DNA of 64,000 nt, from assembly GCA_037127255.1 (NCBI GenBank), contig JBANSL010000014.1, positions 1,800,501-1,864,500 on the forward strand. The letters run 5' to 3'. Positions within the stretch are counted from its first letter, which is position 1; every line of letters starts with the position of its first letter. Below are positions 21,640-33,576 of the stretch, one piece after another. The stretch comes from Persicaria tinctoria (taxonomy: Eukaryota > Streptophyta > Magnoliopsida > Caryophyllales > Polygonaceae). Both the position numbers and the translations under genes were made by a program. Below the pieces are notes generated by a model. It worked only from the letters and a program-made list of their open reading frames with translations. It was not told the DNA's origin and searched no databases.

Positions 21640-23650
21640 CTCTCTCTGCGCTCGAATTACTACTTGAATTCGCCATTTTCACACTCCAAATCAGAGCCGA
21701 TCTACGCAGGCAACTTCCCCACCATAGCTTCTCAGTGTCTCCAGAAGCTTCCTACCTCCAACATCAGGTTCACCTACACCTGCGATGGCCACACCTTCAA
21801 CTTCAATTATCCATCTCATTCTCTATAATTTTCTTCTTATTACAGTATTATTTTTCTCTAAATTGATGATTGGTCATTTTGCCTCTGATTTCACTTTTGA
21901 TTTATTGTTTTAGACTTATGATTGTTAAGAGTTGGAACTTAGTGGGAGGATGGTTTAGAAATTTGATTTGTTTCTAAGTCTGTACTTGATTGATTGTATT
22001 TGTGGTTCTGTGTATGTGAACAAGTGCAAATCCCACCTTTTGAAACTCAAATTCTGGGATATGGCTGAGGGAGGTTGAGATGTTTGCTTTGATTTCTGAT
22101 TATGGTTTTCAATTCATTGCTCATTCCCAGTTTCCTACTATGTTGATAATTCTTTGTGAACATACAAATTGTAATAAGTCAACTCTGTGATTTTCATTTA
22201 TTGGAGGAAGTGTATTTGATACAAAGGCTCCAATGATATGTCAAATGGATTTTTCGAAGGTAACTGAACTAGTGAACAAGTGTAAACAAAGTGTAAAGTC
22301 AGGTCCGAGGGATCATCTTTTCAATCATGATATGCTGATTATGTTGATCTCATTGAGTAATTGATTTGTTATTTTGTAGCTAGATTTTCAATAGGGTGAG
22401 CTCCAATCTTTCCTGTTTTCCTGTCTTGAAGCTAGATTGATTATTCACCTTTAAACTGTTGTTCCTTGTAGGGGGACAATGCATTTATCTTTTCTCCTTA
22501 TTCCTTTAGTAAAGTTCCTATAATAGTAAATAATGCTGATTTGGTGTTTGCAAATAAATTCAGATTTTATGGTAGAGCATAAAATCAGGATGCACTCAAC
22601 TGATTGATCAAACACAGAAACATACATTAGTAACCTAAGATGAACCAGAGTCAAGGATAAATTCTTGGAGTTCAGTCCCTTAATAGCCCTAGGCAAAATA
22701 GTCCTAACCAAATGGATTCCAGTCTCCAGAGCCTTCTTAACTACACATAACATTTTAATAGTTGAATATGGAACTGAAAATTGTTGTTAATGTCTCTTTA
22801 ACATATTCATCTTGGATGTTGCAGCGTATTGTGTAGTTGCAGTTGAATCTGTTGGTAGACAACTTCCCATTGCTTTCTTTTAATAAAAGATATGCTGGTG
22901 GAAAAGCTATGACTGATCCTCTCAAAAGTCTGAGCAAAGAGTTTGGGTAATCTTTTCTTCACCCTCACCCCGTTCTTCCTTGATTGTAGACCTTCTTAAA
23001 GATGTCTTTTTTCTCAAAATTTGATTCATCTGAGTGAATATCACTGATCTTTTAGGCCAAAACTCAAAGAGCACATGCAGTACTGTGTTGATCATCCAGA
23101 GGAAATGAACAGGCTTCCGAAGGTGCAGTCCCAAATTTCAGAATTCAAGGGTGTGATGATGGAAAACATTTAGAAGGCATGTTTTATTGATCGAAAAGAA
23201 TGCCTTGTCAGCCTATGCATTATAGGGTAAGGCGACAGCTATATGGACATACTGAGTTACATGGCATTATATTTTCAGGTGCAGGTTCTTGAGCGTGGTG
23301 AAAAGATTGAGATTTTGGTAGACAAAACAGACTATCTCCGCTCAGAGGTTTTAAAATAATGCAACGTTCAATACAATTGTGGTTCTGATCCTTATTGATT
23401 TACAGATTATCTTAATCGGCATTATAAGTTTGGATTTTTGGAACATCTAATTAACATGAGTAATGTGCAAATGCTTCCTACCCTGTCTTTGGGAACACAG
23501 ATGAGAAGGAAGATTGGTTTCAGAATATGAAGATAAAGCTGATTGCGTTGGGCTTCATTATCGCATTAATCCTCATTATCGTGCTATCAGTTTGCCACGA
23601 CTTCAGACTGTGGGAAGTAGCCTCGCTTCCTGCATATGCGCTTCAAGCAT
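21640..23650 (+). pseudogene. VAMP72-type R-SNARE pseudogene
   Basis: Successive plus-strand blocks follow the VAMP721/722 order. [18 protein letters not shown] and [12 protein letters not shown] (about 21710-21805) come from the longin domain. YCVVAVESVGRQLPIAFF comes next (about 22825-22880), then [19 protein letters not shown] (about 23058-23120), VMMENI followed by a stop, and VLERGEKIEILVDKT from the SNARE motif (about 23285-23335). [19 protein letters not shown] (about 23530-23590) is the C-terminal anchor. The N-terminal MGQQSLIY-type block is replaced, exon 2 has stops, exon 3 ends at a TAG, and the anchor exon starts with a frame change. Intact relatives mediate vesicle fusion at the plasma membrane. 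Several introns remain, so this is an unprocessed copy. Confidence 0.82.
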
Positions 23651-24725
23651 GATCAAGTGTATGCCAGTGTTACTACCTTCCTAGTAAATGCATAGCATTC
23701 TGATTTCTGAGAATCTGAATATGATTTCTTGGGGGCAAAAAAGAAGCTTCCATCCATTTCAGATTTTTAGGTAGGATTTATGCATATCATGTATCTTGTT
23801 TCAGATTGTTGGATCTATACATCTTCCCAGCTGAAAGATTCTGGCCACCCGAGTTCTGTGAATTTTGTTGAGCTTTTTCACCGGAGTAATGCGTTTTGAG
23901 ACTGATATTGCTCGAGTTACATTGCTGGCTGATGCTCACTGATTGACTGATGCCTCCAAATCTGTAATGAACACTTCAATCCTCACCCTGGTCATATGAA
24001 TGAGGTAAGTGAGGTAACCCACCATTTTTATGATCAATTTCTTGCAAAGGTTCATTAGACGCAAGCAAACTGGGTTGCCACTCGAGAAAACTGGTGGTTA
24101 TGGTCTAGGTCGGACGAGCATAGATAACGGGAGTCTAAAAAAAAAACAGAAACATTTCAGTATGAAATGGTCTTATAAAATGGGTTGAATGAGTCCTCTT
24201 TCATTTGGGATCACCTCTTCCATCTGCAATTTGCACAGTATTTTGCAGTTGAGCTCTCATTCCCAGCTGGAACGTCCCTAGCTTGCTCTTATTTTCCTTC
24301 AAGTGAAATTAAAAGATTAAAAAAATCATCATTTCATGAAGAATCAAATCAATAAAAGGTTTAATGTAATGGGTTTTCTATTGGATAAGAAGCTAAGGGT
24401 TCGTTTGGATGACCATTCATTATGACTTATAATGCAAACGAACCCTTATTTAACAAACAAGAATGGATCATCCGATCAGTCGGTTACATCGTGAAGGTAG
24501 GAATCTACGAGATTGGATTTAGTTACGAGAAAAATTGTTGATGTAATTACCAAAGTTGTCATCAGGAGTATCCATGTCGAGCAACATTGCGATGAAAGGG
24601 TTTTCCATTGCATCCCTGCGATTTCAAGCGAGTAGCATTGTCATTTGCTGTCATTACACACTAACAGGGATCAAATCATTTGAACAATACTTGTGTTTAT
24701 ATCTGTTCAAGTCAAGAAAACATGT
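23651..24725. other. intergenic; tiny palindromic element at 24395-24447
   Basis: Non-coding except perhaps at 24500-24620, where the minus strand encodes DAMENPFIAMLLDMDTPDDN in one frame after an acceptor. This could be an alternative last exon of the MADS gene, but no upstream donor has the matching phase. At 24395-24447 a 53-base unit has 13-base inverted ends AAGGGTTCGTTTG/CAAACGAACCCTT, like a minimal MITE. Confidence 0.4.
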
Positions 24726-27700
24726 TCAATTATATATACTGAGTAGTAAACTAAACCTCATACAATCGAGTTCATCGATACCATTTAGGGTTTCATCATT
24801 TGTCTCTCCATGAACCCTAGTTGAATCAGTGGGATTGTTTGTTGACTGCCAAAACTATATCAAAAACCACATATTCATCAATCTAACATAACATTGTAAG
24901 ATCAAACAAAATGTATCCTGTAATTGATCAATTAAGGTACCTCAAATGGCATTTCATCATTAATAACAGGAAAGTATCCATCAGCTTTAATATCCCAAAT
25001 GACCTAAAAAAGTCACAAAGCAATTAACCATATACACACACACATATACATATATAGAGAGGTTGGTTTTGGTGTACACATGCATTATCGTGTACACAGA
25101 AATTATTCGTTTGTTTTGTCATGAGATATTATTCAACTATTTTCACGTGATTATTCGTCTGTAAAAAATGTAAATTTCTTTCTAACAAATAATCATCCAT
25201 ACCACCGAATAATTTCATTTCAACGAATAATAACTCAATACCACTAAATAATCAGAAAGTTACTTTTAATCTCAACCGTTGATCTCTTTCGTTCAATGGA
25301 CCAGATTTGTTAACATAATACACCATAAGGCATATGAAAGTATACATACCTGTTCAGCTTCAGGGTTAGGCATATTGTCCGGATCTATTGACAAACAAGA
25401 GCCTTCACTTTTCTCAATCATATTTGCTTCTTCTGATCTAAAACAAATAGCACAAATTTTAATTTAATCCGTATCTCGACGAGCTTGTATCATGCTAGCT
25501 AGCTTGGTTTTTCGGAAACAATAGATTGATGATCATATTACTTGACATACCCGGATGTCTCACTTAGAAAATCATCCATAGCAAACTGTGCAGTGCTCTC
25601 AAACATGGCTACTTTTGATGCTACCTGCAACTTACCAAAAAAAATGGCATTGTTTCATAAATTGATCTAAAATAATGGCATTGTTTCGTAAATTGTCGTA
25701 AAATTAGGGAGCCTTACAGGACTAGGAAGGTGCAAATTTGGGGGTGCCACAACTATATGAAAGTTGAAGTGCTTGGCTGGAGCAAATGAAGGAACACTTG
25801 AGTACCCCAAGCTTCCATATCTGTATGTTACATTAACAAATGCAGCCTCAAAATTGGTGTAAAAGGTTACTTTTTCCGAGAAAGATTGCGCGGTTGAGAG
25901 CTAATGCTCACAGATTAAAGATTTCGGAGTCAACAAGATCATCAATGGGCATGTTATTTGCTTCTTGTTCGAGATCAGGAGATGATTGAATCGGGATAGG
26001 GAAAGGAGGTATTATGATGAATTCAGGAAGATCAGCATCATCTGCACTAGGACCGCCTTCGCTGACAATCAGGCTAGATGGATACATCAATTGATGATGC
26101 AGTGCCCAAAGTTGCTGCTTCAATTCAATGTAAAGTAACTCAGTTTGTTTGTTCAACTATATAGATTCATATATAATTGATCAAACATAGAAAGTAGAAA
26201 TGAAAAATGTTGATATTTAGATGCAGTTGTTGTGATGAAATAATGCCTTGTTAGAGGATTTAGAGTAAGGGTTTTGTTAAGAAAAATTATTTCTAAAAAA
26301 TCATTTATTTATTAAATTAAGGGTTTTTTTGTTAATAAAAATTATCGCATGACAAAATTTTAGTCTATCTAGCTCACCTGAATTTTAATTTCTGGTTCTG
26401 TGTCTTGGTCTGGTTCTTTGGATCCAAACATTGTCATCTGTGCACTGCAAGAGTCCATAAAAACAATCACTCGTCCTACGTATGGATGTTGTTTATAATC
26501 TAGCACGACGAACTTATACATTATAATTAAGCAATCAACACATCACGCCAAATGAACCTACAGGGCGAATTACGTACCTTTGATAAGATTCCTCATCAGC
26601 AATTTGGTTAGCTCCACAGGGTGAGTTTGGATTCGATTCATGAGATTGATTCTAGATACAACACACATGGACAATTTATTCAAAATAATCTAAACATACA
26701 TTTTTCTATATTTCATGTTTAAAGTTACCATTTTTGCTTCCACAGACTTTTGGACTTCCTGAAGGAAGGCTTCATGCATATTAGCTTCTTCAGTGAACAA
26801 GAGCGAGTTCGACAATGGCTCGTATGTCCTGTCATTCCCATATATATCCCATGAGTTTTTTTTTTTACATGAATCAAGAACTAGATATAGCTAGGGTTTG
26901 AAACATGCCTTATATTAGATTGGAGGTCCAGGATGTATTGTTGAACTCTATTTATTTGTTTTCTTATCTTCTGCCATTGACATTAAACTTAATTATTATA
27001 AGATAAAGATAAAGATTAAACTTTATGCAGTAATTGCAACAAAAATTTACTGCAATAAGCTGAAAAAAGTTTTGAACTTACATAAGAATCCCTAAATATT
27101 GACAGTGTAAGTGCCATTCCAAATGCAAACAAATAAATAAGTGTAAGTTTTCCATAAATATATATATGTATAGACATAAAGTAATTATAACAGTTTTACT
27201 GTAATCATATACTTAATTTAATTGAATAAAATCCTATTAACTTTAATCATAAAATCTTGTAATTGTCTAGCTTATACCTGTTTGCCTTATTGTTGCCATT
27301 CTTTGTTTTCCTTTTTAGTATCTCAAGAACATTGATCAATTGCTGCAGGGAGAGAAAAAATATGTGTAAGAAATGAGATTTTAATCTACATTTGAAGATA
27401 AATAATTATCTATCATGCATTTGAGTGCCTTTACTAAACAAAATCAGGTTATTTAGTTACAATATTTCAAGAAAATGAAATAGATAGCAAATTGTTACCT
27501 CTGGATCTGCTATTTGGCTGTAGGAAAAGATACAAACAAAAGTTAATTAACTCAATATATAGGATAAAGAAGAACAAAGTTTATATGTACAATTAGATGA
27601 ATCTAGCCAAATTAAAATTGAAACTTCAAGCTAGTGTCCATGGTTAATTTTGATTTTTAGGTCCAATTTCAACTAGCTAGAACTCGCATGAGCGCGCGTA

Positions 27701-28819
27701 ATTCATTGATAATTACCAAATTAATAATTGATGGCTAAAAAAATGAAAATCTTATCTTTGTCATCATATACGACAAAGCCATGTCACGAGAAAAACAAAC
27801 ATAACAGTTAGTTAAATGCGTTAATATAAGCCCTAGAGAACCTCGTGCAGTAATATCGATGCCGACAAATCTAACTACCTTGTTTTGTTCATTAAATTGA
27901 GATTACAAAGTAAGTGAAGATATGAATTGATATGGATAACTGAATTTGTTGTCAATATATCACTTGTTTCTTGAGGATTCAAACATTGATGTCAATTAGG
28001 AATTTAGGATTAAATCAATCCTGCAGGCTATAGCTCATGTACTCATAAACTGAATAAGTTATAATATATATCTAGCTATCTGAACTTACTCTACTAGCTA
28101 CAAACTCTAAACCTTCATCATTAGTACCAGCCAAATCAGAAAATTAAAATATATAAAGTAAATTCAATGAATTAAGATCTATAAACCCTAACTCTCAAAA
28201 CAAGCTTAATTACAAATGGCTAAACACAATTCAAAGATGATTAAAAAAAAAGATAAAAGTCACCTTTGAAACCAATAAACAAAAGCATTACAAATAGGTA
28301 AAATGCTAAATGGAACTCGATTAATATATTTATAAAATAGATAATCATTACTAAAGAAAAAAAAAAGTTAAGATAAATTTTACAGTTCTCCTGTCTGAAT
28401 CTTCTGTGAATTCAGCCACCGAAGCATCACATCCTTTGTCCTTCTCCGACACAAATTTCCAAATCCAAAAAAAAAAAAATCATCAATAAAATAGAAATTA
28501 AATTCAAATTTATATGAACTCAACCATGCATTCATAATCAATTTCTAAAGAAAACTAAAAGTGGAAGGGAGAAAGAAAAACCATGAGCAAATTGGAGAAA
28601 ATGATCCAATTTTCGTCAAGATTACCTCTTATCTGGTGCAAAATGGCTCGCTCGACTTGCAGGTGAGAAAGTGATGCTTACAACCTCCAAATCGCACTGT
28701 GCAAAAAGCTCAACTACTTTTTTTAAAATTCTATTTCTTCTTTTTGCAAAAGAAAATAGATGAGCAACATCTTCATCTGATTTAAGTTCACGAGTCTTTC
28801 TCTTCTTCTCCGGCGACAT
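24726..28819 (-). CDS. MIKC*-type MADS-box protein, divergent (AGL66/AGL104-like)
   Basis: Modelled on the minus strand from 28626..28819, 28384..28440, 27499..27517, 27278..27342, 27082..27091, 26909..26970, 26729..26828, 26578..26651, 26378..26444, 25912..26156, 25718..25820, 25551..25624, 25350..25437, 24941..25003 and 24726..24845: 15 exons, 446 residues, all phases consistent. Exon 1 holds the MADS core FAKRRNRILKKVVELFAQCD followed by a strand ending FSPASRASHFA. The usual first 20 residues (GRVKLEIKRIE-type) are replaced by a Lys/Glu-rich sequence. Exons 3-7 give QIADPEQLINVLEILKRK, a 10-base microexon, KIRKQINRVQQYILDLQ and TYEP, the MIKC* keratin-like region. The C-terminal half is acidic and Pro-rich. 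MIKC* factors act as heterodimers, mainly in pollen. The seventh exon is joined through a GC donor. The stop is tentative; an alternative final exon may lie near 24500-24620. Confidence 0.75.
25058..25320. repeat. intronic transposon-like insertion with ATTATTCG motifs
   Basis: Lies in an intron of the MADS gene. It begins GGTTGGTTTTGGTGTACACA and ends near TCAACCGTTGATC...AATGGACCA. It contains reiterated CGAATAAT/ATTATTCG. The same motif fills the large element at 34372-36972, and both have GTGCACA/GTGTACAC-type ends, so they look related. No target duplication was resolved. Confidence 0.45.
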
Positions 28820-29799
28820 TTTGGAAGCAAAAAATGTTCCACAAACACTTGTAGTTGTGCTTGGAGATCACCGGTTTGTGGCAACACAAAAGATGCTCCA
28901 ATATATTGAAGTGATGGAGGAAAGTTTTTCTTATATCTCACTTCTCACATGATATATACAAGCTAAGGAATAATATATATTTTAAATTTTTTTTAACATT
29001 ATAAATGTAAGGAATCTAATTTATTTTTAAAAAATATTTTATTTAATTCCAAATTAACCTCAAGAGTAGTGTAAGATTTATTGTTATATTGATTCACTAA
29101 GAGGATGAACGTCACACTGCATTTAAAGTACTGTATGTTCATCAATATAAAATATCTTATAATTAATGCAATAAATTAATTTTCCATGAATATTTTGATA
29201 AACAATGATAATACTGTATGTAACCTCCTTTAACTTTACCAAACATTTTTTCCCTTAAATTTTATAATTTGTTTCAAATTTTAATTATACAATTTTGAAG
29301 TTAATAGTATTATTCCAGTAATTTATTCAAAACCAACTTGTATATAATAATAAAATAATTTTTTTGGTGAGCCACGTGGCATCGTTTTACTGCCATAGGT
29401 CCAACCCATACTGTGGGCCCATAGTATTACAAGGCTGAAAGAAAGGTATCTATAACGGTTGAATTTGTTAATGCACCAGCTAATTTTTCAAAATTTTAAT
29501 ATCAAATTTCATAAAGAGACCAAAATGTATTTTTTCTCTTCTAGGAAGTTTGTTTTACAGAAATATCAAAGGAGATAAAAAAAAAATACCTCATTTTTTC
29601 AAGAGCTAAATCTATAGTATCGTACAAGTAGTTACAGAAGAAAAAATAAATCATCTTGCCGCAAAAAAATGACTAGCGATAGGGAGACCCAACTTGACCC
29701 GTGTAGTCATCCACAAAAGAAAGAGACAATCGCTCCCGGTCTCCCTACCACAAAAAGGAAGCCTCTCTAACTACTTCTATAGAACCCTCTTAAGGTATT
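28820..29799. other. upstream region of the MADS gene
   Basis: AT-rich non-coding DNA expected to carry the MADS promoter. The sequence CACGTGGC at about 29373 contains a G-box core. No other gene is seen. Confidence 0.4.
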
Positions 29800-30160
29800 T
29801 AGTTCACTACTCTATTGCACTTGCACCTCAAGGTTATGCGTAATTTACCGTTCTCAACAACACGTTTGGCTCATTTTTCGGGGACACATACATCACCCAA
29901 AACTACTTCATTTTGGCATATCCATGTGAAGTATACAAAAGCAACAAACACAAGCAATTTAACCTTGAACTCCGCACATCTTTGCTTCGGCTTAAGCTCC
30001 TGAGCAAACCAATTGAGCCAATCCTCAATCCCCCTTCTCTCCTTGGGAGACCAATCCGGCCGCAGACTTGGTCCCTAGTTTCCTATCTTCTCACATCCAA
30101 ACCACATTCTCTTCATCATGCTTGCACAGAGGACACTAGGCAGTTGGCCCCTTCCAATGT
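29800..30160 (-). mobile_element. L1-type LINE remnant (zinc-binding C-terminal region)
   Basis: On the minus strand the sequence encodes CPLCKHDEENVVWM and, further on, LRPDWSPKERRGIEDWLNWF. The first resembles the Cys-rich zf-RVT region that follows the reverse transcriptase in plant L1 elements; the second resembles the segment before the RNase H domain. Stops and frame changes interrupt it. It is a decayed fragment with no reverse transcriptase left. Confidence 0.45.
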
Positions 30161-30979
30161 ACTACATGTATATAGGATGAATTGAATCTATATAAAAATG
30201 GCTATAAATAATTAATATTTGAAAACTATTTCTCAATATGAATGTTTAACCTATGTTATAAACCATTTTTTCAAATACCCTAATGGAAAATTTCCAAATG
30301 TGATCCGCCGGTTAAATTGAATTTCAGCTTGATTACCAATAATTGTGAGCAAAGTAATTGCATATTGAGATTTTAGAATATGTTTGGACACATATATATA
30401 CATTACAATATACACGATGAATTGAATCAATTGATAGATCATCACCTAACGTACTCATGATAACTCTAACTCAAAACAAAAAAAAAAGAGAAACAAAGAC
30501 ACACTAATTAATGGTATGTAATGTCTATATATAATGTAGCAAACTAAAAATCCCATTGCTAAAATAAAGGGGGTAAAAACACTAGTTTGATGAGGTGAAA
30601 TTCACCAGAGAAAAAAAAAAGGGACTTTTGAGATTGATTTTGTATTTGAAGCTATAAGGTATAGTTTAGATATGTTTTTTTATAATGAGGTAACCTGATG
30701 CGTCATGCGTGATAATTCTGTAGAATTACCAGGTAGTGTTGTAGGTCCGATCTTGCTTACGTTCTTCAATGATTCTTAATTTTAAAACTCAACTTAATTT
30801 ATTGATATATTGCATCAAAACCCACCATTTATGACAAACCCTGGACACGTGACCCAGCCGGTAAGAATCATGCATCGTTTTTTATTTTGACGGGTAGATC
30901 TTAGCCCACATTTTATTTTGTATGCAAATGCAATCTACTTTCACTTTGAGCATGCAGTACACTGTGACATTTTATTACT
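30161..30979. other. intergenic, no gene seen
   Basis: AT-rich with microsatellite-like TATATA tracts. Nothing coding. It ends where the tandem duplication unit begins. Confidence 0.4.
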
Positions 30980-30996
30980 ACAATGACCTAAAGTAT

Positions 30997-31388
30997 CGGT
31001 GCAAATCTTCTACCCCAACTCCCTACCCCAATCCCCTACCCCACAAAATTATTTAGCTTCTAAATTAATATTAAAAAAATTAAAAAAAATATATTTAGCT
31101 TCTACATACTTATGATAACATATTTGAAAAAAAAATCTTAAAAAATCAACTTACAAAAATTATAATAATTCACAAGAGATAGAAAGATTTTTTTAAGGTT
31201 TAAAAAGATGTGAGTTTACTATATATTTTTTTAAAAAAAATATAAGTTGATGTTTTAAGATTTTTTTTTTCAAATATGGTATCATAAGTATGTAGAAGCT
31301 AAATATATTTTTTTTAAAATTTTTTAATATTAATTTAGAAGTTAAATAATTTTGTGGGGTAGGGAGTTGGGGTAGAAGATTTGCACCG
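30997..31388. mobile_element. palindromic Mutator-like MITE, 392 bp
   Basis: Ends are CGGTGCAAATCTTCTACCCC and its reverse complement; the arms match almost along the whole element, so it would fold into one long hairpin. A perfect 9-base duplication CTAAAGTAT flanks it (30988-30996 and 31389-31397). Unit B at about 33583 retains the uninterrupted site (GACCTAATGTATTGC), confirming insertion. No coding capacity. Confidence 0.92.
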
Positions 31389-31473
31389 CTAAAGTATTGC
31401 AAGGAAGTAAGATTAGTATTGTGAGTTGTGACCCTCATTTTAGTAATTTATGCATTTTATTCTTTATACATTT

Positions 31474-32532
31474 GGATTTATTTTTGAAATATTTATAAAA
31501 AAATAAATATTTACCAAAATATTCACACTTTTAAACAATTTACAAAAATATTCATTTTGGTCAGGTGTAGCAGAAAAACGTGGTTTGAGACCGCGTTTTA
31601 TTCACAAAATGCAACGTTTGAATTTTGAGAGAAAGCGGTAAAAAAAAACGCGGTTTGAAATTATTAATTTCATCGTCGATGGAATATCCATATACATAAA
31701 GTCTTTTTTTACATAAAGAAACGCGGAATTATTCTGCGTTTCTCTGTTTTTTTTTTTTTTTGTGTGTGTGGGGTGGGGGTGGGGAGTTGCCATGGAAGAG
31801 GGAACTCGGAGGCCGGGCGACTACAGCTAAAAGCAACGCCGGAGAAGGAGAAGAGATGAAAGGCGGAGGCAAAGGCAGCGGTGTCGGAAGCTGTGAAACG
31901 AGGCGGTGGCATCGTCGTTCAATCTGAAAAAAGGGAGCGCCTTCGGATTGGGCTTCGGGAAGGAGGCCGGGGAAATCAGACCGCCGGAGGAGAAATCACT
32001 AGGAATGAGGAGAAATTTAAGGCCGTCGGTGCATCGCCACCTCCTCCCTTGCCCGCTCTGCCAGAATCAAGTCGTCGGATCCCTCGTCAGCGGCGGAAGC
32101 TTTGAGGTCGGCATCCCCAAAATATTCCCGCTTGTCTTCGGTCGAAGGTCGCTTCCAAACGTGGTGAGGCTTGATACCGCCCAGATCGAAGCCGGCTCCG
32201 ATGGAAGCCCATCTCAAATCAAGGCCGGAGGAAGACGAGAAGCCTCTTGTTTGACTTTTTCCTTAAAAAAAGGAAAAAAAATATAGACGCGGTATTGAAC
32301 CGCGTTTCTAGTGTGAAAAAAATAGAAACGCGGTTTGAAACCGCGTTTCTTTTGTTTTTTTTTTGTCATATTTTCCTCCAATTTTAAGATTTTTACATTG
32401 TGAATAAAGCGCGGTCTCAAACCGCGTTTTTCTGCTACACCTAACAAAAATGAATATTTTTGTAAATTGTTTAAAAGTGTAAATATTTTGGTAAATATTT
32501 AATTTTCAGTGAATATTTTGAAAAAAAATTCC
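31474..32532. mobile_element. inverted-repeat element with a GC-rich interior, about 1.06 kb
   Basis: Inverted arms of about 150 bases run from GGATTTATTTTTGAAATATT on the left to the matching complement ending AATTCC on the right. Both contain AAATATTTACCAAAATATT and GGTGTAGCAGAAAAACG. Unit B near 33655-33690 shows the unoccupied site. The interior (about 31780-32255) is GC-rich and gene-like with overlapping open frames but no recognised domain, suggesting captured host DNA as in Pack-MULEs. Palindromic CGCGGTTTGAAACCGCG-like motifs recur near both arms. The exact target duplication was not resolved. Confidence 0.7.
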
Positions 32533-32959
32533 ATTTTTCAGTTTTAATATACTCCTTTTCTTATCTTATTATAATGATAATTATTAAATTTATTGATCCG
32601 ACTTATGTTAAGAATAAATGAATGTTTGTTTATGATATTTAATACATTTCGATAGGATTTTTTAAAAATAAATTAAATAAATGATGTAATAAATTATAAT
32701 TAAGAGAGACTTTTTAATAAATTAAATAAATATTACAATTTATCCCTTTACATATATTTTTTATGATATTTAGTACATTTGGACAAGATTTTTCAATTCT
32801 ATTATACTCATTTATTTTATGACATCCTTAATTAAAATACAATTTATCCAAAAGGCTAAAGGGTTAAACAAAGGGCTAAATACACACTCGAGAGGACCTT
32901 AATTTGTCTATCCTATTGGGCCAAAAGGCCCATTAATAGGTATAACTATGTTTATTTGT

Positions 32960-33112
32960 GGCTGAAGGACACCACGATCACCTCTCGCCTGGCTGGCTTG
33001 GTTGTTCCACTACAACGCCTCAGGTAGAGGTTCGATTCCTGTAAGAGGCTGAGAGAGAGAAGAGGAAATGAAATAAGAAAAAATTGAGGTATTCTAAAAT
33101 ACCTCTTTTTAT
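32960..33112 (+). mobile_element. tRNA-derived SINE, copy 1
   Basis: Contains an A-box-like TGGCTTGGTTG and a B-box GGTTCGATTCC about 35 bases later, the internal RNA polymerase III promoter. It ends in the palindrome GAGGTATTCTAAAATACCTC followed by a T-rich tail. Copies occur at 34051 and 42716. Boundaries are approximate. Confidence 0.7.
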
Positions 33113-33576
33113 GAGTTTTTTCGAATATCTAAAACTTTTATTTTCTAATGCAAATGCGATTTTATTACTGCAATGACTTATATAGTATTGGCTGTATTGC
33201 AAGGATGTAAGATTAGTATCTCTAGCCCAATATGTTTACAATGTTACTGATAGCTATCTTCATAAATATTAACAATATCATATTTTTTTTATATAAAAAA
33301 TATCTCTAAATAACATATGCACATTCGATTTAAATAAAGCGCAAATTAAATACTATTAACTCATTCATTGAAAATATTTGGCCCAAATGTTCACCATAAA
33401 TATTTTTTAGTAGTCCAAAAATCTCTCATATCTCGTTCCATTCCATCGTGTGTCTTTCTCTCTCGCCCTTCTTAGATCTGAAAGCCAACCCTTCCGGCCA
33501 CCTACGACAGCATCTTCGACGGCCGGCCACGGCAGCCCCAATGCCACCCGCTTTGAGAGGATCTATGACCGTGACA

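Larger units (their letters stand above)
30980..33260. repeat. tandem host duplication, unit A (interrupted by two transposons)
   Basis: The segment from CAATGACCTAAAGTAT to CCCAATATGTTTACAATG is matched in order by unit B at 33577-34345. Shared landmarks are TGCAAGGAAGTAAGATTAG, TTCTTATCTTATTATAATGA, a stretch reading GGGTTAAACAAAGGGCTAAA, and a SINE. Unit A is longer because it carries two inverted-repeat elements (30997-31388 and 31474-32532) that unit B lacks. Confidence 0.85.

Noticed and set aside
31881..32286. Overlapping frames (74-126 codons) in the GC-rich core of the inverted-repeat element
   Set aside because: No frame has a recognisable domain or splice context; kept only as evidence for possible captured DNA.
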